From Burkholderiaceae bacterium (lineage in GTDB: Bacteria > Pseudomonadota > Gammaproteobacteria > Burkholderiales > Burkholderiaceae_C), in NCBI GenBank assembly GCA_024235895.1, contig JACKLM010000006.1, forward strand, positions 124,001-188,000: a DNA stretch of 64,000 nt, written 5' to 3'. Below, piece after piece: positions 43,134-51,806 of this stretch. Within the stretch, counting starts at the first letter, position 1, and every line of letters begins with the position of its first letter. The notes below the pieces were generated by a model, which was given only the letters and a program-made list of their open reading frames with translations, was not told the origin of the DNA and made no database searches. The position numbers were made by a program, and so were the translations under genes.

Positions 43134-43475
43134 ATGCAGATCCAGTTGAATACCGACAACCACGTTCACGGCGAGGCCTCGCTGGCCGACTGGGCCGAGC
43201 GCGAGCTGCGCGACCGGCTGCAGCGCTTCGTCGACCACGTCACCCGCATCGAGGTGCATCTGAGCGACATCAATGGCGCCCGCGCCGGCGAGCACGACAA
43301 GCGCTGCAAGCTCGAGGCGCGTCTGGCCGGACGCCAGCCGGTGGCGGTGCATCACGATGCGGGCAAGGTCGCCGACGCGCTGCACGGTGCGGCCGACAAG
43401 CTGGCGCGCGCGCTCGACAGCGCGCTGGGCCGGGTGCGCGACGCGCACGGCCGCGACACCATCCGTCGAGCCTGA
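43134..43475 (+). CDS. Ribosome hibernation/RaiA-HPF family protein
   Basis: The 113-residue protein has the RaiA/HPF beta-alpha fold: MQIQLNTDNHVHG at the start, a helix ERELRDRLQRFVDHVTRIEVHLSD, then DKRCKLEARLAGRQPVAVHHDAGKVADALHGAADKLARALD with the Arg-rich tail. HPF-like proteins bind the 30S decoding centre and silence ribosomes. It lacks the long C-terminal dimerisation domain, so it is the short type. The position after a Usp protein fits a general stress role. Confidence 0.85.
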   Translation: MQIQLNTDNHVHGEASLADWAERELRDRLQRFVDHVTRIEVHLSDINGARAGEHDKRCKLEARLAGRQPVAVHHDAGKVADALHGAADKLARALDSALGRVRDAHGRDTIRRA

Positions 43476-43496
43476 CGCCGACGGCGCCGCCGGGGC

Positions 43497-44048
43497 TCAG
43501 GCCGGCCTGACCTCGCGTCGCCGGCGCCGGCGACGCTTGAGCCAGACGCCCACCGTCCACAACACGTGCACCAGCGCCCAGGCCAGCATGCCGCCGACGG
43601 CGGCGAAGATCGCCAGCCCGAGGAACAGCGGCTTGCCGATCGCCTTCGCGCGCTTGACCCAGCCGCGCTCGTCCTGCCCGGGCTGCTGGACCGCGGTGAC
43701 GAGCGCCTCGGCCTTGGCTTCCTGGACCTCCACCCCGAGCACGGCGGCTCCGGTCTGGTAGGCGAGCAGGAAGATCGGCGCGTAGGTCAGCGGGTTGGAC
43801 ACCAGGGTCGACACCGCGGCCACTGGCAGGTTGGCGCGCAGCAGCAGCGCGAAGACCGCGGCGCCGGCGATCTGCGCCACCGGGATCAGGAAACCGAAGA
43901 ACACCCCGATGCCGGCGCCCAGGGCGACGCGGCGGCGGTTCAGGTGCCACAGCCAGGGCCGGCGCAGCAGCGGGCCCATCCATCGCAGCGACGGGTGGGC
44001 GCGCAGGGTCTCCTCGGTGGGCGTGATGCGCCGGAACCATTGCCGCAT
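43497..44048 (-). CDS. DUF2062 domain-containing membrane protein
   Basis: The 183-residue protein has an N-terminal basic region and three hydrophobic helices. The DUF2062 pattern is LWHLNRRRVALGAGIGVFFGFLIPVAQIAGAAVFALLLRANLPVAAVSTLVSNPLTYAPIF, where the NP-x-T-x-x-P motif is diagnostic. The C-terminus is strongly basic (about seven consecutive Arg/Lys). Function is unknown; related domains occur with glycosyltransferases in some bacteria. It faces hpf and is divergent from the SLC13 gene. Confidence 0.9.
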   Translation of the reverse strand: MRQWFRRITPTEETLRAHPSLRWMGPLLRRPWLWHLNRRRVALGAGIGVFFGFLIPVAQIAGAAVFALLLRANLPVAAVSTLVSNPLTYAPIFLLAYQTGAAVLGVEVQEAKAEALVTAVQQPGQDERGWVKRAKAIGKPLFLGLAIFAAVGGMLAWALVHVLWTVGVWLKRRRRRRREVRPA

Positions 44049-44101
44049 CCGGCAATGATGCCAGCAGTCGGGGCCCTCTCGGCGGGTTCGAGGTCGGGTG
44101 A

Positions 44102-45502
44102 ATGACAGGCATTTCCGCGCGTGCGACGGCCTTGCTGGGCTGCGCCGCGGGGGCGCTGGCGGTGCATGCGCTGGCGCCGCCGGTGTACGCGGGGGCGCTG
44201 GCGCTGTTCGCCCTCATCGGCGGGCTGTGGCTGACGCAGGCGCTGCCGCTGGCGGTCACCGCGCTGCTGGTCCCGGTGGGGGCGGTGGCGCTTGGGCTGG
44301 CCGCGCCGGCCGCCGCGCTGGCGCCGTTCGCCAACCCGGTCATCTTCCTGTTTCTCGGCGGCTTCGCGCTCGCCGCGGCACTGCAGCGACACGGGCTCGA
44401 CCGCGCGCTGGCCAGCGGCGTGATGCGGCTGGCCGGCGGCCGGCGGCTGGGCGCGGTGCTGCTGCTGGCGGCGATGGCGGCGCTGCTGTCGATGTGGATC
44501 AGCAACACCGCGACCGCGGCGATGATGCTGCCGCTGGCGCTGGGGCTGCTGCGCGGCGACGACGAGCCTGACGACGGCACCACGGCGCAGCCCGGCAGCA
44601 CGGCCGCCGCGGGCGGCACGGGCGATGCGATCGGCGCGCGCGAGCGCATCTTCGTGCTGCTGGTGCTGGCCTACAGCTGCAGCATCGGCGGCATCGCCAC
44701 GCCGGTGGGCAGCCCGCCGAATGCGATCGCGGCGGCGCAGGCCGGCATAGGCTTTGCGCAATGGCTGGGCTTCGGGCTGCCGGCGGTGGCGCTGCTGTGG
44801 CCGCTGATGCTCGGTCTGCTAGGGCTGCTGCTGCGGCCGCGGCTCGGCGGCCGCGTCGAGCTCGCACCCGTGCGGATCGAGTGGACGCGCCCGCGCATGC
44901 TGACGGTGGCGATCTTCGGCGCCACGGTGGCGGCGTGGATCGGCGGTGCGCCGTTGGCACGCGCGCTCGGGATCGCGGGCGATACGGATGGCATCGTCGC
45001 GCTGGCGGCGATCGCGCTGTTGGTGGGCAGCGGCGCGCTCGGCTGGCCCGAGCTGGAGCGGCGCGCGCAATGGGGCGTGCTGCTGCTGTTCGGCGGCGGG
45101 CTGGCGCTGTCGGCGCTGATGCAGGCCAGCGGCGCGAGCCGATTCCTGGCCGAGGGCGTGATCGGACTGGTGCAGGGCGCGCCGGCCTGGCTGGTGCTGG
45201 CCGGGGTCGTCGCCTTCGTCGTCTTCCTGACCGAGCTCGTCAGCAACACGGCCAGCGCCGCGTTGCTGCTACCGATCTTCCTGCCGATGGCCGAGCTGCT
45301 GGGGCTGCCGGCGCCGGCTGCGGCGGCGACGATCGCGATCGCGGCCTCGTGCGCCTTCATGCTGCCGGTGGCGACGCCGCCGAACGCGATCGTCTTCGGC
45401 ACCGACCAGGTGCCCCAACGCGAGATGATGCGGTGCGGGCTGTGGCTGAACCTGGCCTGCATCGGAGCGATCACCGTCCTGGCAGGCTGGCTGTGGGCAT
45501 GA
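44102..45502 (+). CDS. SLC13/DASS-family permease
   Basis: The 466-residue protein has ~11 helices and the duplicated SNT motifs of the DASS family: MWISNTATAAMMLPLALGLL in the first half and LTELVSNTASAALLLPIFLPMAELLG in the second. The sodium-site region is GGIATPVGSPPNAIA and ATPPNAIVFGTDQV. Substrates in the family are di/tricarboxylates, sulfate or phosphate, with Na+; the exact one cannot be read. The central loop has an Asp/Thr/Gly-rich low-complexity insert (~150-178). It is followed by the Na/Pi gene with a 132-bp gap. Confidence 0.9.
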   Translation: MTGISARATALLGCAAGALAVHALAPPVYAGALALFALIGGLWLTQALPLAVTALLVPVGAVALGLAAPAAALAPFANPVIFLFLGGFALAAALQRHGLDRALASGVMRLAGGRRLGAVLLLAAMAALLSMWISNTATAAMMLPLALGLLRGDDEPDDGTTAQPGSTAAAGGTGDAIGARERIFVLLVLAYSCSIGGIATPVGSPPNAIAAAQAGIGFAQWLGFGLPAVALLWPLMLGLLGLLLRPRLGGRVELAPVRIEWTRPRMLTVAIFGATVAAWIGGAPLARALGIAGDTDGIVALAAIALLVGSGALGWPELERRAQWGVLLLFGGGLALSALMQASGASRFLAEGVIGLVQGAPAWLVLAGVVAFVVFLTELVSNTASAALLLPIFLPMAELLGLPAPAAAATIAIAASCAFMLPVATPPNAIVFGTDQVPQREMMRCGLWLNLACIGAITVLAGWLWA

Positions 45503-45634
45503 GCGCCGACCGACCGCAGTCGTGGACAACCCTGCGCTGCGGTACTCGAGCGGCCCTCATGGGCCTAGAGGTTGCCTTATGAGCGCGACGGGCCGCTCCC
45601 GAGCGTTCATCCCGATGCGCGAAACGTCCAGGCC

Positions 45635-47281
45635 ATGCCGGTGAACGCCTGGACCATGGTCGCGACGCTGGCCGGCGGGCTGGGGCTGTTCCTGCTCGGT
45701 ATGACGATGATGACCGACGGCCTGAAGCTGGCCGCGGGCCCGGCGCTGGAGCGCGTGCTGACGCGCGCGACGCGGACGCGCTGGCACGCGCTGACCTCGG
45801 GTGCGCTGATGACGGCGGTGGTGCAGTCCTCGAGCGCCGTCACGGTGGCGGCGATCGGTTTCGTCAACGCCGGGCTGATGACGCTGGCGCCGGCGCTGTG
45901 GGTGCTGTTCGGCGCCAACGTCGGCACCACGATGACGGGCTGGATCGTCGCCCTGGTCGGGCTGAAGTTCAAGATCGAGGCGCTGGCGCTGCCGCTGATC
46001 GGCGTCGGCGTGGTCGCGCGGCTGACCGGCGCCGGCGAGCGGCGCGGTGCGCTGGGCAGCGCGGTGGCGGGGTTGGGGCTGCTGTTCCTCGGCATCGCGA
46101 TGCTGCAGGAGGCTTTCGTCGGCGTGGCCGCCAGCGTCGAGCTGCCGGACGGGCGCGGCGTGCTGGGCACGGTGGCGCAGGTCGGCGTCGGCGCGCTGCT
46201 GACGGTGCTGATGCAGTCCTCCAGCGCGTCGATGACGGTGGCGCTGACGGCGGCGCAGGGTGGGCTGATGACGCCCGAGGGTGCGGCGGCGATGGTGATC
46301 GGCGCCAACATCGGCACCACGTTCAAGGCGATGCTGGCGGCGATCGGCGCCACCCCCAACGCGCGCCGCGCGGCCGCCGCGCACGTGATCTTCAACGTCC
46401 TGACCGGGCTGGTGGCGCTGGCACTGCTGCCCTGGCTGGTGGGGGCGATCGCCGCCGGCCGCGCGGCGCTCGGGCTGGCGAGCGACCCGGCAATCAGGCT
46501 GGCGCTGTTCCACACCATCTTCAACGTCCTGGGCGTGCTGCTGATGTGGCCGTTGGCCGGCGCGCTGACGCGCTGGCTGCAGCAGCGCTTCCGCGCCGCC
46601 GAGGAGGACGAGGCGCAGCCGCAGCACCTGGACGACACCGTGCTCGCGGTGCCGACGCTGGCGCTCGATGCGCTGGAGCGCGAGATCGAACGCGCCGGCC
46701 ATGTCGCGGTGCGCGCGGCGCGCGCCGCGCTGGCCGGCGCCGACGCGGCCGCGGTCGGGCGCGAGGCGCGCATCGTCGCGCAGCTCGACACCGCGGTCGA
46801 CGCCTTCGTCGAGCGCGTCAGCCGGGCGCAGATGCCCAGGCGCAGCGCCGAGCGCCTGGCGCGCGCGCTGCGCGTGCAGCGCTACCAGCAGACGGTCGCC
46901 GAGGAGGCGGCCGAGGCGGCGCGGCTGCGCCCTCCGCCCGAGCCGCAGGCACTGCTGGCGCAGCCCGAGCAGGCCTTCGTGCAGGCCGCGGCGACGGTGC
47001 TGGCGCTGGCCGACCCGCTGCCCGAGGCCGGTGCGGCGGCCGACCCGGCGGCGCTCGACGCGGCGGTGGCGCAGGCGCTGGACGCCTACCAGGCGCTGAA
47101 GGCGGCGCTGCTCGACGCCGGGGCCACCGGCATGTTGCACATGGCGCCGATGGAGCTGGCGCTGCGCCGCCACAGCGCGCTGCGCCGCGCCATCGAGCAG
47201 GCGGCCAAGGCGGCCCGGCTGCGGCACGCGCCGCGGCGGCAGGATCCCGAGCCGGCGCTGGCCCGCGGCGATATCGCCTGA
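45635..47281 (+). CDS. Na/Pi cotransporter family protein with PhoU-like C-terminus
   Basis: The 548-residue protein has two inverted Na_Pi_cotrans repeats with the QSSS signatures: GALMTAVVQSSSAVTVAAIGFVNAGLM and LLTVLMQSSSASMTVALTAAQGGLM. Each is followed by a G-A-N-(V/I)-G-T-T motif. After residue ~350 a helical PhoU-like domain follows, probably regulatory. NptA/YjbB-type proteins import or export phosphate with Na+. An in-frame TTG at 45572 is a less likely start; ATG 45635 begins MPVNAWTM just before helix 1. The long stem at 47304-47337 terminates it. Confidence 0.92.
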   Translation: MPVNAWTMVATLAGGLGLFLLGMTMMTDGLKLAAGPALERVLTRATRTRWHALTSGALMTAVVQSSSAVTVAAIGFVNAGLMTLAPALWVLFGANVGTTMTGWIVALVGLKFKIEALALPLIGVGVVARLTGAGERRGALGSAVAGLGLLFLGIAMLQEAFVGVAASVELPDGRGVLGTVAQVGVGALLTVLMQSSSASMTVALTAAQGGLMTPEGAAAMVIGANIGTTFKAMLAAIGATPNARRAAAAHVIFNVLTGLVALALLPWLVGAIAAGRAALGLASDPAIRLALFHTIFNVLGVLLMWPLAGALTRWLQQRFRAAEEDEAQPQHLDDTVLAVPTLALDALEREIERAGHVAVRAARAALAGADAAAVGREARIVAQLDTAVDAFVERVSRAQMPRRSAERLARALRVQRYQQTVAEEAAEAARLRPPPEPQALLAQPEQAFVQAAATVLALADPLPEAGAAADPAALDAAVAQALDAYQALKAALLDAGATGMLHMAPMELALRRHSALRRAIEQAAKAARLRHAPRRQDPEPALARGDIA

Positions 47282-47303
47282 TGCGGCTGCCGACGTGAAA
47301 GTC

Positions 47304-47337
47304 TCCCAGGATCCGGGACAGCGCCCGGATCCTGGGA
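47304..47337. terminator. Bidirectional hairpin terminator, perfect 14-bp stem
   Basis: Bases 47304-47317 pair perfectly with 47324-47337 around a 6-nt loop (acagcg). It lies between the convergent Na/Pi and CaCA genes, 23 bp after one stop codon and next to the other, so it can serve both. On the minus side a short CTTTC follows; on the plus side there is no T-tract. Confidence 0.75.
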
Positions 47338-47338
47338 A

Positions 47339-48421
47339 TCAGCCGCTGCGCCCGCGCGGGATCAGCATGACGACGAGCGTGACCAGCGTCAGCGGGCCGA
47401 CGAAACCCATCATCAGGCTCGAGAACGCCGGCAGCGCCTCGTGCTGCTGCGCACGCAGGATCAGGTAGGCGGTGTAGGCGGCGTAGTAGGCGACGAAGAT
47501 CGCCCCCTCCCAGCGCGCGACCTCGCGCCCGGTGACGAAGATCGGCAGGCAGGCGACCGCGGCGGCCAGCATCACCCAGAGGTCGAATCGCAGCACCGAA
47601 TCGGGCATCGGTAGCCCGGCGCTGCCGGTGGCCAGCCCGGCCAGGCCGAGCACGCCCAGCAGGTTGAAGACGCAGCTGCCGACGACGTTGCCGACCGCGA
47701 TGTCGCGCTCGCCCTTGAACGCCGCCATCACCGAGGCCGCGACCTCGGGCAGCGAGGTGCCGACGGCGAGGATGGTCAGCCCGATGACGACCTCGCCGAT
47801 CCCGAGCGCGCGCGCTACGTCGACCGCGGCGCCGACCATCGTGTCCGAGCCGACCACCAGCAGCCCAAGGCCCGCGACGACCAGCAGCAGCTGCACCGCC
47901 CAGTGGCCGTCCCAGCGGCCGGCGGCCGGCGGCGGCAGCTCGGCCGCGAACTCCCCGGGCGCGTCGGCCGACTGGGCGCGCGACTGCACGATCAGGAAAA
48001 CCGTGTACGCCACCAGCAGCGCCGTCAGCATCGCGGCGTCGACGAGCCCGATGCGCCCGTCCAGCCCGAGCAGCATCACCAGCAGCGAGGCGCCGATCAT
48101 GATCGGCACCTCCTGGCGGATGACCTGCACGTGGACCACCAGCGGCGCGATCAGCGCCGCCAGCCCGAGGATGCCCAGCACGTTGAAGACGTTGCTGCCG
48201 ACGACGTTGCCGATCGCCATCCCGGTCTGGCCGTCGAGCACGGCAGCCACCGAGACCGTCATCTCCGGGGCACTGGTGCCGAAGGCGACCACCGTCAGCC
48301 CGACGACCAGCGGCGAAATGCCGAAGGACAGCGCCAGCCGCGACGCCCCCCGCACCAGCAGCTCGGCGCCGGCGACCAGCCCCACGAGGCCGGCCACGAA
48401 GAGCAGCAGCTGGGTCGTCAC
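47339..48421 (-). CDS. Calcium/sodium antiporter (CaCA, YrbG-like)
   Basis: The 360-residue, ~10-helix protein has two alpha-repeats: LTVVAFGTSAPEMTVSVAAVLDGQTGMAIGNVVGSNVFNVLGILG and LTILAVGTSLPEVAASVMAAFKGERDIAVGNVVGSCVFNLLGVLG. The GTS(A/L)PE and G(S)N-x-FN motifs are those of YrbG/NCX_Mj. It begins with GTG at 48421; no ATG is available near the family N-terminus VTTQLLLFVAGLVGLVAGAELLVRGA. It is a second, unrelated-in-detail CaCA gene in the window. It overlaps the ion channel stop by 4 bp, so the channel and exchanger are co-translated. Confidence 0.93.
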   Translation of the reverse strand: MTTQLLLFVAGLVGLVAGAELLVRGASRLALSFGISPLVVGLTVVAFGTSAPEMTVSVAAVLDGQTGMAIGNVVGSNVFNVLGILGLAALIAPLVVHVQVIRQEVPIMIGASLLVMLLGLDGRIGLVDAAMLTALLVAYTVFLIVQSRAQSADAPGEFAAELPPPAAGRWDGHWAVQLLLVVAGLGLLVVGSDTMVGAAVDVARALGIGEVVIGLTILAVGTSLPEVAASVMAAFKGERDIAVGNVVGSCVFNLLGVLGLAGLATGSAGLPMPDSVLRFDLWVMLAAAVACLPIFVTGREVARWEGAIFVAYYAAYTAYLILRAQQHEALPAFSSLMMGFVGPLTLVTLVVMLIPRGRSG

Positions 48422-49269
48422 GACGTGCCGCGCTGGGCCATCTGCGCCCGCAGCGCCGCGATCTCGCCGCGCAGCGCGCGCAGCTCCGCGTGCAGGTCGG
48501 CCTCGATGTGGTCGCGCGCGTCGCCGACGGCGGCGATCGTCTCGTCCTTCTCCGCCTCGGTGAAGCTCTGCATCGCCGAGACGATGACGCCGATGAAGAG
48601 GTTGAGCATCGTGAACGTGGCCATCAGGATGAAGGGCACGAAGAAGGCCCACGCATAAGCATAGACCTCCATCACCGGCCGCACGATGCCCATCGACCAG
48701 CTCTCCAGCGTCATGACCTGGAACAGCGTGTACAGCGAGCGGCCGAGGGTGCCGAACCAGTCCGGGAAGTCGGCACCGAACAGCTTGGTCGCGATGACGG
48801 CGAAGACGTAGAAGAGCAGCCCCAGCACGGCGGCGATCGACGACAGCCCCGGGATCGCCGCCAGCAGCCCGCCGACGACGCGCCGCATCGACGGCACGAT
48901 GGTCAGGATGCGAAGCACCCGCAGCACGCGCAACGCGCGCAGCACCGCGAACGGGCCGCTGGCGGGCACCAGCGCGATCGCCACCACCGCGAGGTCGAAC
49001 AGGCTCCAGGGGTCGCGGAAGAAGGCGCCGCGCCAGGCGACGATGCGCAGAGCGATCTCGACGACGAAGACCGCCAGGATCGCCTGGTCCAGCGCACGCA
49101 GCGCCGGGCCCCAGGCCTGCATCACGCTGGCGGAGGTCTCCAGGCCCAGCACCACCGCGTTGACCAGGATCAGCGCCAGGATCGTGTTCTGCACCGGGGC
49201 GCGGACCAGCCACGCCTGCAGGCGCGAGCGGGCGGACGGGGTGGGGGCAGGCGGCTGGGCGGTCGGCAA
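48418..49269 (-). CDS. NavAb/NaChBac-like voltage-gated sodium channel
   Basis: The 283-residue protein is a bacterial one-domain voltage-gated channel that tetramerises in the inner membrane. Helices S1-S3 span about residues 20-95. The S4 voltage sensor has four Arg at every third position (RALRVLRVLR). S5 is followed by the pore with the selectivity filter TLESWSM at 187-193, where Glu189 is the Na+-selecting residue. S6 and a C-terminal coiled coil with Glu/Lys/Ala/Arg heptads follow. The start was set at TTG 49269, preceded by GGAG, because upstream sequence is Pro/Arg-rich and the length matches NaChBac (274). It overlaps the downstream calcium/sodium antiporter gene, a suggestive pair. 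Confidence 0.93.
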   Translation of the reverse strand: MPTAQPPAPTPSARSRLQAWLVRAPVQNTILALILVNAVVLGLETSASVMQAWGPALRALDQAILAVFVVEIALRIVAWRGAFFRDPWSLFDLAVVAIALVPASGPFAVLRALRVLRVLRILTIVPSMRRVVGGLLAAIPGLSSIAAVLGLLFYVFAVIATKLFGADFPDWFGTLGRSLYTLFQVMTLESWSMGIVRPVMEVYAYAWAFFVPFILMATFTMLNLFIGVIVSAMQSFTEAEKDETIAAVGDARDHIEADLHAELRALRGEIAALRAQMAQRGTS

Positions 49270-49586
49270 GAGTGGTCTCCGGAGGGCACGGCCGCCGGGC
49301 GAAGGCCGCGGCGGGCGCGGCGCGGATTCTGCCCATTCGGTCGTGGCATGGCGCCGATGTGGCCTGGATGCGGGGCCGGCGCCCGGGTTGGCGGGCCCGG
49401 CGGCAGGCCTGCCGGGGCGTGCCGCGCACGGTCGTGCGGTGCAGAGTAAGGGCTTCGTCAGCGCCGGCGGCGACAGTCGGCGGCGAGCCGCTGGCGTGCC
49501 GCAAAGGCGCGCAGCGCCTATGCTCGGGCCTGGCAGCGGCCGCATGCCGGGCCGCGCCGGTCGCACGGAACCCGAAAGGAGACACG
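49270..49586. other. Divergent intergenic region between sodium channel and acs genes
   Basis: This 317-bp, GC-rich gap has no convincing gene. It must hold promoters for both neighbours. A TATGCT hexamer at 49519-49524 with a weak GTGCCG 17 bp upstream is a possible sigma-70 promoter for acs. AAGGAG-type ribosome-binding sequence precedes the acs ATG. No clear operator repeat was found. Confidence 0.5.
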
Positions 49587-51560
49587 ATGTCCGACAACGC
49601 CCAGACCAGGATCTACGAACCGCCGGCGGCGCTGGCGAAGAACGCCTACGTGTCCGGCATGGACGCCTACCGGGCGCTGGTCGCCCAGACCGAGGCCGAT
49701 TACGAGGGCTTCTGGGCCCGCCACGCGCGCGAGCTGCTCAGCTGGAAGACGCCGTTCACGCAGGTGCTGGACACGAACGACGCGCCGTTCTTCAAGTGGT
49801 TCGCCGACGGCACGCTGAATGTCTCGTACAACTGCCTGGACCGCAACGTCGAGCGCGGGCTGGGCGACAAGACCGCGATCGTCTTCGAGGCCGACGACGG
49901 CGCGGTCACCAAGGTCAGCTACCGTGAACTGCTGGAGCGCACCTGCAAGCTGGCCAATGCGCTGAAGGCGCGCGGCGTCAAGAAGGGCGACCGCGTCGTC
50001 GTCTACATGCCGATGAGCGTCGAGGGCGTGGTCGCGATGCAGGCCTGCGCGCGCATCGGCGCGACGCACTCGGTGGTCTTCGGCGGCTTCTCGGCGCAGA
50101 GCCTGCGCGACCGCATCGAGGACGCCGGCGCGGTGATGGTCATCACCGCCGACGAGCAGGCGCGCGGCGGCAAGCACCTGCCGCTGAAGGCGATCGTCGA
50201 CGAGGCGCTGGCGATGCCCGGCACCGGCAGCATCAAGGACGTCATCGTCTACCGGCGCACCGGCGGCAAGGTCGACTGGAAGGAAGGCCGCGACCAGTGG
50301 CTGCACGACGTCGTGCAGGGCCAGGGCGAGCAGTGCGAGCCCGAGTGGGTCGGCGCCGAGCACCCGCTGTTCCTGCTCTACACCAGCGGGTCGACCGGCA
50401 AGCCCAAGGGGGTCCAGCACAGCACCGGCGGCTACCTGCTGCATGCGGCGCTGACGACCAAGTGGACCTTCGACCTCAAGGACGACGACCTCTTCTGGTG
50501 CACGGCCGACATCGGCTGGGTCACCGGCCACACCTACATCAGCTACGGCCCGCTGGCGCTGGGCGGCACCGAGATCGTGTTCGAGGGCGTGCCGACCTAC
50601 CCCGACGCCGGGCGTTTCTGGAAGATGATCGAGCGCCACAAGGTGACGGTGTTCTACACCGCGCCGACGGCGATCCGCAGCCTGATCAAGGCCGCCGAGA
50701 GCAACGAGGCGGTGCACCCGAAGCGCTACGACCTGTCGAGCCTGCGCATCCTGGGCAGCGTCGGCGAGCCGATCAACCCGGCCGCCTGGGAGTGGTACCA
50801 CGCCAACGTCGGCGGCGGGCGCTGCCCGATCGTCGACACGTGGTGGCAGACCGAGACCGGCGGCCACATGATCACGCCGCTGCCGGGCGCCACGCCGCTG
50901 GTGCCGGGGTCGTGCACGCTGCCGTTCCCGGGCATCGACGCCGCGGTGGTCGACGAGACCGGCAAGGAGGTGCCGAACGGGCAGGGCGGCATCCTGGTCG
51001 TCCGCAAGCCGTGGCCGGGGATGATCCGCACGATCTGGGGCGACCCCGACCGCTACCGCAAGAGCTACTGGCCGGAGGATTTCAAGGGCCGGTTCTACCT
51101 CGCGGGCGATGGTGCGACGCGCGACGCGACCACCGGCTACTTCACGATCACCGGCCGCATCGACGACGTGCTCAACGTCTCCGGCCACCGCATGGGGACG
51201 ATGGAGATCGAGTCCGCGCTGGTCAGCTGCACCGAGCTCGTCGCCGAAGCCGCGGTCGTCGGCCGCCCGGACGACACCACCGGCGAGGCGATCTGCGCCT
51301 TCGTGGTCCTGAAGCGCCCGCGCCCGACCGGCGACGAGGCCAAGGCGATCGCCAAGCAGCTGCGCGACTGGGTGGGCAAGGAGATCGGCCCGATCGCCAA
51401 GCCCAAGGACATCCGCTTCGGCGAGAACCTGCCCAAGACCCGCTCCGGCAAGATCATGCGCCGCCTGCTGCGCTCGATCGCCAAGGGTGAAGCCATCACC
51501 CAGGACACCAGCACGTTGGAGAACCCGGCGATCCTGGATCAGTTGGCCGAGGCCAACTGA
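49587..51560 (+). CDS. acs: Acetyl-CoA synthetase (AMP-forming)
   Basis: The enzyme activates acetate (possibly also propionate) with ATP and CoA. The 657-residue product has the adenylation motifs YTSGSTGKPKG (P-loop-like A3), WWQTETGGHMITPLPG (A5), the LAGDGATRD region (A7), and GRIDDVLNVSGHRMGTMEIESAL (A8, with the hinge Asp). The A10 motif KTRSGKIMRRLLR holds the catalytic Lys that protein acetylases target. The N-terminal ACAS_N domain spans about residues 35-90. The ATG at 49587 follows AAAGGAG. The last ~12 codons and the stop are duplicated downstream. Confidence 0.95.
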   Translation: MSDNAQTRIYEPPAALAKNAYVSGMDAYRALVAQTEADYEGFWARHARELLSWKTPFTQVLDTNDAPFFKWFADGTLNVSYNCLDRNVERGLGDKTAIVFEADDGAVTKVSYRELLERTCKLANALKARGVKKGDRVVVYMPMSVEGVVAMQACARIGATHSVVFGGFSAQSLRDRIEDAGAVMVITADEQARGGKHLPLKAIVDEALAMPGTGSIKDVIVYRRTGGKVDWKEGRDQWLHDVVQGQGEQCEPEWVGAEHPLFLLYTSGSTGKPKGVQHSTGGYLLHAALTTKWTFDLKDDDLFWCTADIGWVTGHTYISYGPLALGGTEIVFEGVPTYPDAGRFWKMIERHKVTVFYTAPTAIRSLIKAAESNEAVHPKRYDLSSLRILGSVGEPINPAAWEWYHANVGGGRCPIVDTWWQTETGGHMITPLPGATPLVPGSCTLPFPGIDAAVVDETGKEVPNGQGGILVVRKPWPGMIRTIWGDPDRYRKSYWPEDFKGRFYLAGDGATRDATTGYFTITGRIDDVLNVSGHRMGTMEIESALVSCTELVAEAAVVGRPDDTTGEAICAFVVLKRPRPTGDEAKAIAKQLRDWVGKEIGPIAKPKDIRFGENLPKTRSGKIMRRLLRSIAKGEAITQDTSTLENPAILDQLAEAN

Positions 51561-51719
51561 TCCGGGCCGCGCGAAGCGCGGACGGCGCGCGAGCGCCGAG
51601 TCGCGGGATTCGGGGCTCGCTCATATCGCGCAGCGATGTGAGCGAGCACCAGAACCCGGCGATCCTGGATCAGTTGGCCGAGGCCAACTGATCGGGCCGC
51701 GGGAAGCGCGGACGGCGCG
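51520..51719. repeat. Direct duplication of the acs 3' end (about 70 bp, two copies)
   Basis: Bases 51520-51590 (last acs codons NPAILDQLAEAN, stop and 30 bp beyond) recur at 51651-51719 with one single-base deletion and one substitution. The copies are 131 bp apart and each contains the small palindrome GTTGGCC-ga-GGCCAAC. The second copy is an out-of-context gene fragment. Confidence 0.85.
51615..51647 (+). terminator. Hairpin between the two acs 3' copies (possible acs terminator)
   Basis: GCTCGCTCA (51615-51623) pairs with TGAGCGAGC (51639-51647), with an inner TCGC/GCGA extension after a 2-nt internal loop. It lies 54 bp after the acs stop. The stem is strong but no T-tract follows. Confidence 0.5.
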
Positions 51720-51806
51720 GGCGGCCGCGGCGCCAGCGCGCAATTGCACGCCCGCCACCCGTCATTTCCGCTTCCCCCGTCCGCCGCGCCGGGCTACATT
51801 GCGCGC

